Notes under the pieces: model-generated
Told to the model about the DNA's origin: nothing
Databases searched by the model: none
Seen by the model: only the letters and a program-made list of their open reading frames with translations
Shown: positions 1-7,356 of the stretch, piece after piece
How the letters are laid out: each line of letters opens with the position of its first letter
Numbering within the stretch: position 1 is the stretch's first letter
Program-made: the position numbers and the translations under genes
DNA from: Xanthomonas nasturtii
Lineage (GTDB): Bacteria; Pseudomonadota; Gammaproteobacteria; Xanthomonadales; Xanthomonadaceae
Direction of reading: 5' to 3'
Assembly: GCF_001660815.1 (NCBI RefSeq)
Contig: NZ_LYMI01000010.1
Span: 1 to 64,000 of the forward strand
Length of the DNA: 64,000 nucleotides

Positions 1-240
1 CGCGCCAACTAGCGCTTGATCTTGGCTACGTCCCGGTGGTCCCGCCAAAAGCCAATCGGGTCGAGCCCTGGGAGTACGACCGAGAAATGTACAAGCGGCG
101 CAACGAAGTGGAGAGGCTGTTTCGTCGCTTGAAGGGCTACCGCCGGATTTTCTCGCGCTTCGAAAAACTGGATGTCATGTTCCTCGGATTCTTAAGCTTC
201 ATCCTTGTCGTTGATGAACTTCGGATGTGTTAACAGGCCC
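1..240 (+). mobile_element. IS5-family insertion sequence, 3' end with transposase C-terminus (partial)
   Basis: An open frame runs in from the window edge (frame beginning at base 3) and stops at 231-233. The readable C-terminus contains RRNEVERLFRRLKGYRRI followed by a hydrophobic tail, the conserved E-x6-K/R end of the DDE catalytic domain of IS5/IS4-type transposases (the Y-R-E-M..K-R-R-N-E-V-E-R-L-F block). The element probably ends at about 240, where the sequence TAACAGGCCC looks like the end of an IS5-group terminal inverted repeat, followed by TA that could be the target duplication. The next base begins the first CRISPR repeat. The 5' part and left end lie outside the window, so it cannot be said whether the element is intact. 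Confidence 0.8.
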
Positions 241-242
241 TA

Positions 243-570
243 GTTCACTGCCGCATAGGCAGCTCAGAAAAGTCCGGAGGTGCAGTGATGCGAACGCGCG
301 CAGTTCACTGCCGCATAGGCAGCTCAGAAAATCAGGCTGTCGTCGGACCTTCGGCAGCCCAGGTTCACTGCCGCATAGGCAGCTCAGAAACTGGGCGTAG
401 AGCGGGTTAGGCGCAATGCCATGTTCACTGCCGCATAGGCAGCTCAGAAAGATGGAAACTGCACCGCGCGACGGCACCATGTGTTCACTGCCGCATAGGC
501 AGCTCAGAAATGGCCGACCAGCTGCACGGTGCGTAGCACCCCGTTCACTGCCGCGTAGGCAGCTGAGAAA
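243..570. CRISPR. Type I-F CRISPR array, 6 repeats and 5 spacers
   Basis: Six 28-bp repeats start at 243, 303, 363, 423, 483 and 543, separated by five spacers of exactly 32 bp (271-302, 331-362, 391-422, 451-482, 511-542). The repeat begins GTTCACTGCCGCATAGGCAG and ends GCTCAGAAA. CTGCC and GGCAG form the short hairpin recognised by Cas6f (Csy4) in type I-F systems. The first five repeats are identical. The sixth differs at two positions (CATAGG to CGTAGG and CTCAG to CTGAG), marking 543-570 as the leader-distal end. The leader should therefore lie to the left, but that side is occupied by the IS5-family end two bases from repeat 1. No cas genes are in the window. The subtype is inferred from repeat sequence and geometry. 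Confidence 0.97.
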
Positions 571-629
571 AACTAGCGAACCGAACTGTTGTTGAGGCGA
601 TCAATCTCTCCTGCGCATTACGCGCGCGC

Positions 630-1290
630 TCACTCGCGCCCGTAAAGCCCCAGAAACATCTCCACCGCCGATTCGACGACCTGCGCCTGCTGGGCGTCCG
701 ACAGTGGCGGCTGCCCCAACGCAAGCTGCGGCCAGAACGCAAATCCCTTGACCAGCGCCTGAAACTGCTGCGAGGCGAGGTCCGGGTCCACCGGCGCCAG
801 GCGGCCATCGGCCGGCGCGGCACGCAGCCAGGTGGTGGTGCCCTCTTCCTTGCTGCCCAGTTGGGCCAGCAACGCGCGTGCGCGTTCGGGGGAATGGATG
901 ACTTCGGCAATCGCCACGCGCGACAGGTCGATGAAGGCCGCATCGTCGAGCAAGCGTAATTTTGCTGCAGCAATTGCGTCAACTGCGTGCGCAATCCTTG
1001 GTCGGTGCGATAGGCCAGGCTCACCACCTCGGCGCTGCGTTGCCACAAGCCGCGCAGGATCTCTCCAAACAACGCATCCTTGCTGGGGAAGTGGTTATAG
1101 ACGGTGCGCCTGGACACGCCTGCGGCGGCTGCCACGCGGTCCATGCTGGTGGCCTCGTAACCGTGCTGGCGAAACTGCGCGATGGCCGCTTCGACAATGG
1201 CGTGGCGCTTGCGGTCGGCGAACGGCTGGGTTGTTCGATGTGGCGCTGATCGAAAATGGCGCTTACGACCAACTGTGGCCGGATGTGCAT
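630..1290 (-). pseudogene. TetR/AcrR-family regulator, broken by two single-base frameshifts
   Basis: Minus-strand translation gives a TetR helix-turn-helix (YEATSMDRVAAAAGVSRRTV then YNHFPSKDALFGEIL), but the protein is spread over three frames. Losing one base in the A/T run at 1221-1222 shifts the N-terminus (HIEQPSR, then FADRKRHAIVEAAIAQFRQH). Losing one base in the TTTT run at 960-963 shifts the ligand-binding half (QLTQLLQQ, then KLRLLDDAAFIDLSRVAIAEV) into the frame that ends at 630. Restoring one base at each place gives a normal protein of about 200 residues ending VEMFLGLYGRE. The 5' limit is uncertain; ATG at 1290 is only the first in-frame candidate. Both lesions are in short homopolymers, so sequencing error cannot be excluded. 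Confidence 0.8.
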
Positions 1291-1295
1291 AGGCG

Positions 1296-1472
1296 CATGT
1301 CCACCACCACGCGATCGCCCGGTTCCAGGGTGGGCTGCATCGAACCGCTGGGCACCTGGTAATGGTTGCCGAACGCGGAACGCGCTGCGGTCATCAGTAC
1401 CAGCAGCACCAATAGCGGCAACATTCCTTGCGCGACTCGTGTGCGACCGGCGGTGGGCGTGAGTTGGTTCAT
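1296..1472 (-). pseudogene. Signal peptidase I N-terminal remnant
   Basis: From ATG at 1472 the minus strand encodes a membrane segment (MLPLLVLLVLMTAARSAF) followed by VPSGSMQPTLEPGDRVVVD. This is the S-G-S-M-x-P-T-L box of type I signal peptidases carrying the catalytic serine, and the start of the next conserved box. Homology stops at about 1296. The family needs roughly another 150 residues including the catalytic lysine, none of which is present. The frame runs out within a few codons where the TetR remnant begins. A deletion joining the two genes would explain the structure. A product would be catalytically dead. Confidence 0.75.
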
Positions 1473-1518
1473 GGGGCACCTACTGGTGTGAATGGCCCGA
1501 TACACCCACAAACAAAAG

Positions 1519-1541
1519 CGGGACGGCACGCGGCCATCCCG
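1519..1541 (-). terminator. Hairpin downstream of first dcp gene
   Basis: CGGGACGGC (1519-1527) pairs with GCCATCCCG (1533-1541) except for one G-T pair. Read on the minus strand it is followed by CTTTTGTTTG, a U-rich run. It lies 66 bases past the stop of the minus-strand dcp gene. Near-identical hairpins follow the other two dcp 3' ends (3992-4012 and 6947-6969). Confidence 0.7.
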
Positions 1542-1607
1542 TTTCGATTGCTGCCTGCAGCGACTCCACACGCATGCGCCAGCAGTGCACACGCATCACC
1601 CGGTCAC

Positions 1608-3776
1608 TCACTCGGTCAGCCCACGATCTTCCAGCAGCGCCTTGACGCTGGGATCCCTACCGCGAAACTCGCGGTACAGCGTGGCCGGATCGACGGAGTT
1701 ACCGCGCGAGAGGATCCTGGCGCGGAAGATATCGCCGTTCTTGCGGTTCAAACCGCCGTGTTGCTCGAACCATTCGAAGGCATCGTCGTCGAGCACTTCC
1801 GCCCAAAGGTAAGCGTAATAGCTGGCGGCATAGCCCATCTCCCAGATATGGTTGAAATAGCTGCTGCGATAACGCGGCGGCACTTCAGCCATGTCTAGCT
1901 TGAAGCGCTTGAGCGCATCGGTTTCGAATTTGCCCACATCCTGCAAGGGTGCATCGGCCGGCAGGGTGTGCCAAGCCAGATCGAGCAGCGATGCCGACAG
2001 GGTTTCGGTAGTGGTATAGCCGCTGTTGAAGGTCTTGGCTTTCCTGATCTTTTTTACCAGATCCCCCGGCATTGCAGCACCGGTCTGATAATGCAGTGCG
2101 TAATGCGCGAACACGGTGGGATCGGAGGCCCAATGCTCGTTGAACTGCGATGGAAATTCCATGAAGTCGCGCGACGTCTTGGTTCCGGCAATTGCCGAAT
2201 AGGTCACCTTGGAGAACATGCCATGCAACGCGTGGCCAAACTCATGAAACATGCTGGTGACGTCATCGAAGCTCAGCAGCGCCGGTTCACCTGCGGCCGG
2301 CTTGGTGAAGTTGCACACGTTATAGACCACCGGCTTGGCCCCGGTCAGGCCGCTCTGCCCGACGAAGGAGCCCATCCACGCGCCACCGGACTTGCTGTCG
2401 CGTTTGAAATAGTCTGCATAGAACAGCGCCATCGAGGTACCGTCCACATCGAACACCTCGTACACCTTCACGTCCGGATGGTAGGTGGGGATGTCGGTGC
2501 GCTGTTTGAAGGTGATGCCATAGAGTTGCGTGGCGGCGTAAAACACACCGTTCTGCAGCACATTATCCAGTTCGAAGTAGGGCCGGATCTGTGACTCTTC
2601 CAGGTCATACTTGGCCTTGCGCACCTGCTCGGCATAGAAGTCCCAGTCGGAGGCGGCCAACTTGAAACCGCCCTTCTGGGCATCGATGACTTTCTGAATC
2701 TCGGCCGCTTCACGGCGAGCCTTGGCCGCGGCCGCCGGCACGGTGTCGGTCAGCAGCTTGAGAGCAGCGTCCGGCGTTTTGGCCATCATGTCGTGCAGTT
2801 CGTAAGCGGCATAGCTGTCGTAGCCGAACAGCTTGGCGCGTTGCGCGCGCAACTGCGCCAGTCGCTGGACCGCCTGTCGGGTGTCGTTGTCATCGCCCTG
2901 TTCGGTGCGCATCTGCGAGGCCTGCATGATCTGCGCACGCAACGCGCGATCCTTCAGCGAGGCCAGGATGGGCTGCTGGGTGGTGTTCTGCAAGGTCAAC
3001 AGATACTTGCCGTCGAGCTTGCGCTGCCTGGCAGCTTCGGCAGCAGCGGCGATATCGCCCTCGCTCAAGCCATCCAGCCGGGCTTTGTCGTCCACCACCA
3101 CCGCAGCGGCGGCCGTCGCAGCCACCAGCTTTGCGTGGAACTGCGTGGAAAGCGTGGCTTCTTCTACGTTGAGCTTGCGCAAGGTGATCTTGTCGGCATC
3201 GGACAACAGCGCGCCGGATGTAATGAAACCTCTGTATGTGATCTCGACCAGACGCTTTTGCTCCGGATTGAGCTTCATCGCATCGGATTGGTCATGGACC
3301 GCTTTGATGCGCGCAAACAGCTTGGGATCCAGAAGAATCTCATCACCATGCGCAGACAGCTTGGGGCCGAGCTCCTCCTGAATTTTCTGCCGCGCCGGGT
3401 TGGTATCGGCAGAGATCACCCCGGAAAAGATATCCGACACGCGCGATAGCACCTCGCCGCCGCGATCGAATGCTTCGATGGTGTTTTCAAAGGTCGCCGG
3501 CTCGGGGTTCGCAGCGATCTTGCGTGCATCCGCAAGTTCCAGCCGCATGCCTTCCTCGAAGGCGGGCAAATAATCGCTATCCTGGATTTTGTCGAATGGT
3601 GGCGCCTTGAATGGCAGCGTGCTGGTGATCAACAACGGGTTGGGCCTGGCGGCAGGAGACTGGCCGACGGCAGTGTTGTCGGTTGCGGTCGCGGACTGCG
3701 TACCTGTAGGATCCTTTCCGGAACAGGCAGCCAGCGCCAGGGAAATGGCAGCTACCAGAATAAGGGGACGCGACAT
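1608..3776 (-). CDS. dcp: M3-family peptidyl-dipeptidase Dcp, lipoprotein (copy 1)
   Basis: A 722-residue zinc metallopeptidase that removes dipeptides from the C-termini of peptides, probably in the periplasm. The N-terminus is a lipoprotein signal with lipobox LAAC (Cys18). The M3 active site HEFGH is at residues 511-515, with the third zinc ligand Glu540 in DFMEFPSQFNEHW. The length fits the family. The ATG at 3776 is preceded on the minus strand by GGAACTTACTCC. A second full-length paralogue lies at 7016-9184 with the same length and lipobox, and a third, truncated copy lies between them. Copy 1 is clearly diverged from copy 2 (for example SQMRTEQGDD against SETRAEKGDA), so this is an older duplication, distinct from the near-identical 3' fragment. 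Confidence 0.93.
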   Translation of the reverse strand: MSRPLILVAAISLALAACSGKDPTGTQSATATDNTAVGQSPAARPNPLLITSTLPFKAPPFDKIQDSDYLPAFEEGMRLELADARKIAANPEPATFENTIEAFDRGGEVLSRVSDIFSGVISADTNPARQKIQEELGPKLSAHGDEILLDPKLFARIKAVHDQSDAMKLNPEQKRLVEITYRGFITSGALLSDADKITLRKLNVEEATLSTQFHAKLVAATAAAAVVVDDKARLDGLSEGDIAAAAEAARQRKLDGKYLLTLQNTTQQPILASLKDRALRAQIMQASQMRTEQGDDNDTRQAVQRLAQLRAQRAKLFGYDSYAAYELHDMMAKTPDAALKLLTDTVPAAAAKARREAAEIQKVIDAQKGGFKLAASDWDFYAEQVRKAKYDLEESQIRPYFELDNVLQNGVFYAATQLYGITFKQRTDIPTYHPDVKVYEVFDVDGTSMALFYADYFKRDSKSGGAWMGSFVGQSGLTGAKPVVYNVCNFTKPAAGEPALLSFDDVTSMFHEFGHALHGMFSKVTYSAIAGTKTSRDFMEFPSQFNEHWASDPTVFAHYALHYQTGAAMPGDLVKKIRKAKTFNSGYTTTETLSASLLDLAWHTLPADAPLQDVGKFETDALKRFKLDMAEVPPRYRSSYFNHIWEMGYAASYYAYLWAEVLDDDAFEWFEQHGGLNRKNGDIFRARILSRGNSVDPATLYREFRGRDPSVKALLEDRGLTE

Positions 3777-3991
3777 GGAGTAAGTTCCTGCGTGATGGTA
3801 GCGGCCGGCAACGTTAATCGGTTTTCCGGCATCGTGTATGTGCTGCCGGACCGATCGGAATGATTGTGTTAAGCATCGCGCCCGTTGCTCGGAAGATGCG
3901 ATCGCCGCACGTGGTCACCATAACCGGACAGGCCCGATGCTCACAGTCGGACGACCCTAGTGGAAGCGATTATTTGACCGCGCATACGAAA

Positions 3992-4012
3992 CGGGATGGC
4001 ACCGCCATCCCG
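3992..4012 (-). terminator. Perfect hairpin copied with the dcp 3' fragment
   Basis: CGGGATGGC (3992-4000), loop ACC, GCCATCCCG (4004-4012). It corresponds to the terminator of dcp copy 2 at 6947-6969 and sits in the same relation to the dcp fragment. The copied segment therefore included the terminator. Confidence 0.75.
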
Positions 4013-4040
4013 TTCCCGTTCACCCATGCACCACGCCGAT

Positions 4041-4380
4041 TTAGTCGGTCAACCCACGGTTCTCCAGCAGTGCCTTGACGCCGGGATCCTTGCCGCGGAA
4101 ATCGCGGTACAACGTCGCCAGATCGACCGTGTTGCCGCGCGAAAGAATCTTGGCGCGGAAGGTGTCGCCGTTCTTGCGGGTCAAACCGCCGTTTTCCTTG
4201 AACCATTCGAACGCATCGTCGTCGCGTACTTCCGACCAGAAGTACGCGTAATACCCGGCCGAATAACCGCCGCCCCAGATGTGGTCGAAATAGCTGCTGC
4301 GGTGGCGCGGCGGCACTTCGGCCAGGTCCACCTTGAAGCGCTTGAGCGCATCGGCTTCGAACGTGCTCACATCCTGCAAC
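4041..4380 (-). pseudogene. Truncated dcp 3' fragment
   Basis: The minus strand encodes the last 113 residues or so of the M3 peptidase, from VSTFEADALKRFKVDLAEV to the C-terminus GVKALLENRGLTD. It is almost identical to the end of copy 2 (7016-9184) and less like copy 1. The zinc site is absent. Upstream of residue VSTF the sequence is unrelated, and the open frame starts in the effector's promoter region. It is a dead fragment produced by duplication, not a gene. A change of the final Glu to Asp and of SEVLDD to SEVRDD separate it from its parent. Confidence 0.92.
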
Positions 4381-4477
4381 TGCGCACCACGCACGCAGCT
4401 GCGCGCGGCGCCCGTTGCGCATGACGGCTTCTCCAACCCCTGCGGCGCACCGGCATCGGCCAGCACCGACGGGGGAA

Positions 4478-4502
4478 TTCGGATGCAGCGACGTCAGTTC
4501 TG
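4478..4502 (+). promoter_or_regulatory. Imperfect PIP box upstream of XopP-like gene
   Basis: TTCGG (4478-4482), 15 bases, TTCTG (4498-4502). The HrpX-binding PIP box is TTCGB-N15-TTCGB, so there is one mismatch in the right half and exact spacing. It lies 236 bp before the start codon, within the first unique sequence after the dcp fragment. I saw no convincing -10 box at the expected 30-32 bp distance. Confidence 0.5.
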
Positions 4503-4738
4503 TTGTCCGGCAAAGATGGCCCCGGCAGTTTGATTCAATCCGCGCACAATGCGGTCCACCGCTTGGCCTTCATCGCTGCAACGGTTGCGCCGGGTGATTG
4601 AACGCGGTGCTCTCGTCGCTCCATGGCGACCACGCCGCCCCTGGACAATGCGTCTAGCGCAGGCTGGTTGACGATCGCATTCCTCGGCACCGGCCACTGG
4701 TCGATGTCGCCATTGCATCAAGCGCCAGGAGAAATCTG

Positions 4739-6880
4739 ATGAAACCTGCTGCATCCGCCACTGCGCTCAATCCCACTGTGCCAGCATCGCTTGCGGGCAT
4801 CCATGAGATTGAAGAGGTACCATCCCCGCACGCATCTCCCAGCCATTCGCCTACCCAGCCCGATGGCGCGTTGACCATGCTCTCGCGCCGCCCGAGCAAG
4901 CGCGGCAAGGAGACCGCAGAGGTCACTGCACCTGCCTCGCAGTCGGCCAGCCACTTGCAATCGGTTGGTCTGCAGGTTTCGCAGCCTGCAATGTCGCCAG
5001 ATCCCGGCAGAGCATCGCTGATGCGACTCAAAGAGCAACTGGCTGCCGACAAACTGCGCCCGGTCGAGCCGCAACTGGCGGCCGCACTCATCAACAAGAT
5101 GCGGCCGATGAAATTGCCAGACGCCAGCGGCCCGCAGGCACGCGCAGCAACACATGCAGATCTGTTGGGCCGCATCCGCGAGACGGATGCGATGGCTTGG
5201 TACAGGGCGCAGGGATTGAGCGAAAGCGAGGTTTCCAACTTGCGACGCACCGCGTTGCTGTCCGGCATGCCCAACCCCACCGGCAGCTTCCTCAACAATG
5301 CAATGCAGTACATCGTCTCGCCCTGGATCAGCTACGCAACTCGTCAGCCCTGGGCAGGCGCAGGATTCGGCTTTGCGACAGCGGCCATCGCCGCACCGAT
5401 GAATGCCGCCCAGCAGTCGGCGGTGGTCAGCCTGTGCGAGTCCATCCGCGAGCATGGCGGTCACGTCATCGTGCCGGACAAGAATCAGATCAACGATAAG
5501 CACTGGCTACCGGACCTTGCGAAGGCGCTGGAAAGCCATATCCAGGAATTCAGCGGGTGTTGCGACAGGTTCCGTGCACTCAAGGCCGCCGCAGGCCAGA
5601 GCCCCGCGGCGACGGCAACTGCCGACCTCACCGACGCTGCCCACCAATTGCTGCAAGCCGAAGCGCGCCTGCATCAGGCCCAGCACGACTTTGTCATGAC
5701 CCAGGGTGCGCACGACCGGCAATGGAAGGGCAATCGCTGGCAAGCCATCCCGCGCATCCTGCGTTCGCCAGTGGCGGGCACGCTGGGCCTGCTCAGCAAG
5801 ACCGGGGCAATGCGGGCGCTGTCGCCGACCGCGCAGACCGTCGGCGCCCTGCTGATGACAGCTGCGCAGCATGTGGCCGCTGGCTTCGACGAACAGGCAA
5901 AACAGGACTACAACAACAAGCTCAATCTGCTCTACGCCGATGTACTGACCGAAACAGGCAAGTCGAAACTTGCACGTGGCGAACCGGTTGCGGCAGAGGA
6001 GATCGATCAGAGCAAACTCCGCGGACTGATCCAGTCTCCAACGCAGGCTCTAGTGAAACGCGTCATCACAGGTCTGGTCTCCCTGGAAAAAGCGCTCAAG
6101 GCTGAGCTCGCCGCATCGCCCTCACCACAGGGGACGCCAGACACCGACGACCTGGATCTGGAATCTGGTCACGGTGCCGGCCCGGCGAAGGCTCTGAAAC
6201 TGCTGAGCCAGGATCTACAATCCTTGCGCGATGGCAGGTTGGACGAACTCGACCCCGACGGCGTCGCTGCAACGTTGCTCCTCGGCGCCGAGAAGTCGGT
6301 GGTGTCGGACCAACTGATCGGCGATATCGTCAAGAAATATACCTCGCGCGAGTTCTCGGCGCAGACCGCCCAACGCATTGGCCAGATGTTCCATCTCGGC
6401 GTGCTGGGCAGCGCGGCGTCCTCGGTGATCGGCAAGGCCAGCTCCGCAGCGCAGGGCGGCACACGCAACGTACCGACCGCGCAGACTCTGGCGATCTCAG
6501 CACTGTCGGGAGCCATGGCTGCGGTCGGCGCGCTGAATCAGCACACCGCCATCACTGTCAAGAACAATCGCCGCGAGGGCGGCACCGACATCGGATTGAA
6601 GCAGCAAGTCATTCGCGGCGTGATGGGGGGCGCCAACGAAGCGCTCTCCCAGCGTCGGGCAACCAAGGCGAGTCGAGCGATCAACGCGCTTCTGCAGCAC
6701 AACGATGTGGAGGATTTGTTGGGTCAGGCCAGGGCGCTCGTCCAGCAGTCCGGTGCCACGTCATCCGCAGCGCAGGCCGCTGCAACGCTGACCCTGCCGC
6801 AGGCGGTGGAACAGCTGCGTCCGGGAATGCCGCCCACGTCGCAGTCGCACGAAGTGAGCGTGCAGATCGGGGACGAGTAG
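4739..6880 (+). CDS. xopP: Probable type III secreted effector, XopP-like
   Basis: A 713-residue protein with no enzyme motif that I recognise. The first ~80 residues are rich in Ser, Pro, Thr and Ala (LNPTVPASLAGIHEIEEVPS), as in type III secretion signals. The rest is largely helical, with small-residue-rich stretches near 205-225 (GAGFGFATAAIAAPMN), 355-385 and 590-610. Its size, its position next to dcp and its overall character match XopP, an effector that in rice pathogens binds a plant U-box ubiquitin ligase. The name rests on context and memory of the family, not on a search. The start ATG has a good ribosome site (AGGAG at 4727-4731). The gene stands alone with a PIP-like box and is bracketed by direct repeats of dcp DNA, suggesting acquisition as a cassette. 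Confidence 0.65.
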   Translation: MKPAASATALNPTVPASLAGIHEIEEVPSPHASPSHSPTQPDGALTMLSRRPSKRGKETAEVTAPASQSASHLQSVGLQVSQPAMSPDPGRASLMRLKEQLAADKLRPVEPQLAAALINKMRPMKLPDASGPQARAATHADLLGRIRETDAMAWYRAQGLSESEVSNLRRTALLSGMPNPTGSFLNNAMQYIVSPWISYATRQPWAGAGFGFATAAIAAPMNAAQQSAVVSLCESIREHGGHVIVPDKNQINDKHWLPDLAKALESHIQEFSGCCDRFRALKAAAGQSPAATATADLTDAAHQLLQAEARLHQAQHDFVMTQGAHDRQWKGNRWQAIPRILRSPVAGTLGLLSKTGAMRALSPTAQTVGALLMTAAQHVAAGFDEQAKQDYNNKLNLLYADVLTETGKSKLARGEPVAAEEIDQSKLRGLIQSPTQALVKRVITGLVSLEKALKAELAASPSPQGTPDTDDLDLESGHGAGPAKALKLLSQDLQSLRDGRLDELDPDGVAATLLLGAEKSVVSDQLIGDIVKKYTSREFSAQTAQRIGQMFHLGVLGSAASSVIGKASSAAQGGTRNVPTAQTLAISALSGAMAAVGALNQHTAITVKNNRREGGTDIGLKQQVIRGVMGGANEALSQRRATKASRAINALLQHNDVEDLLGQARALVQQSGATSSAAQAAATLTLPQAVEQLRPGMPPTSQSHEVSVQIGDE

Positions 6881-6945
6881 GCACCACCGCAAGCGAGATG
6901 ATGCGGCGCCTGTCGCGGCGATACATCAAAAGCGACGCAACAAAA

Positions 6946-7356
6946 GCGGGATGGCCGCAAGCCATCCCGTTTCGATCATCGTCGGTATCCGCGCGCGTGA
7001 TGCACGCGGGTTGGCTCACTCGGTCAGGCCACGGTTTTCCAGCAGTGCCTTGACGCCGGGATCCTTGCCGCGGAAATCGCGGTACAACGTCGCCAGATCG
7101 ACCGTGTTGCCGCGCGAAAGAATCTTGGCGCGGAAGGTGTCGCCGTTCTTGCGGGTCAAACCGCCGTTTTCCTTGAACCATTCGAACGCATCGTCGTCGA
7201 GTACTTCCGACCAGAAATACGCGTAGTACCCGGCCGAATAACCGCCGCCCCAGATGTGGTCGAAATAGCTGCTGCGGTAGCGCGGCGGCACTTCGGCCAG
7301 GTCCACCTTGAAGCGCTTCAGCGCGTCGGCTTCGAACTTGCTCACATCCTGCAATG
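6946..7356. repeat. Long direct repeat, right copy (parental dcp 3' end plus terminator)
   Basis: This is the counterpart of 3991-4380. Here the sequence continues uninterrupted into a full dcp gene, so this is the parental copy and the left one is the duplicate. Confidence 0.9.
6947..6969 (-). terminator. Convergent terminator between effector and dcp copy 2
   Basis: CGGGATGGC (6947-6955) pairs perfectly with GCCATCCCG (6961-6969). Minus-strand read-out continues into GCTTTTGTTG, giving a U-run for dcp copy 2. It can also stop the plus-strand effector transcript 67 bp after its stop codon. Confidence 0.75.

Larger units (their letters stand above)
3991..4380. repeat. Long direct repeat, left copy (dcp 3' end plus terminator)
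   Basis: About 340 bp (4041-4380) match 7016-7356 with only a handful of substitutions, and the match resumes at the terminator hairpin. Homology to dcp stops abruptly after CACATCCTGCAA at about 4380. Together with the right copy this repeat brackets the effector gene at 4739-6880 in direct orientation. Confidence 0.9.

Noticed and set aside
199..480. Open frame of 93 codons with repeated LSCLCGSE
   Set aside because: It is a translation of the CRISPR repeats on the minus strand. The periodicity comes from the 60-bp repeat-spacer unit.
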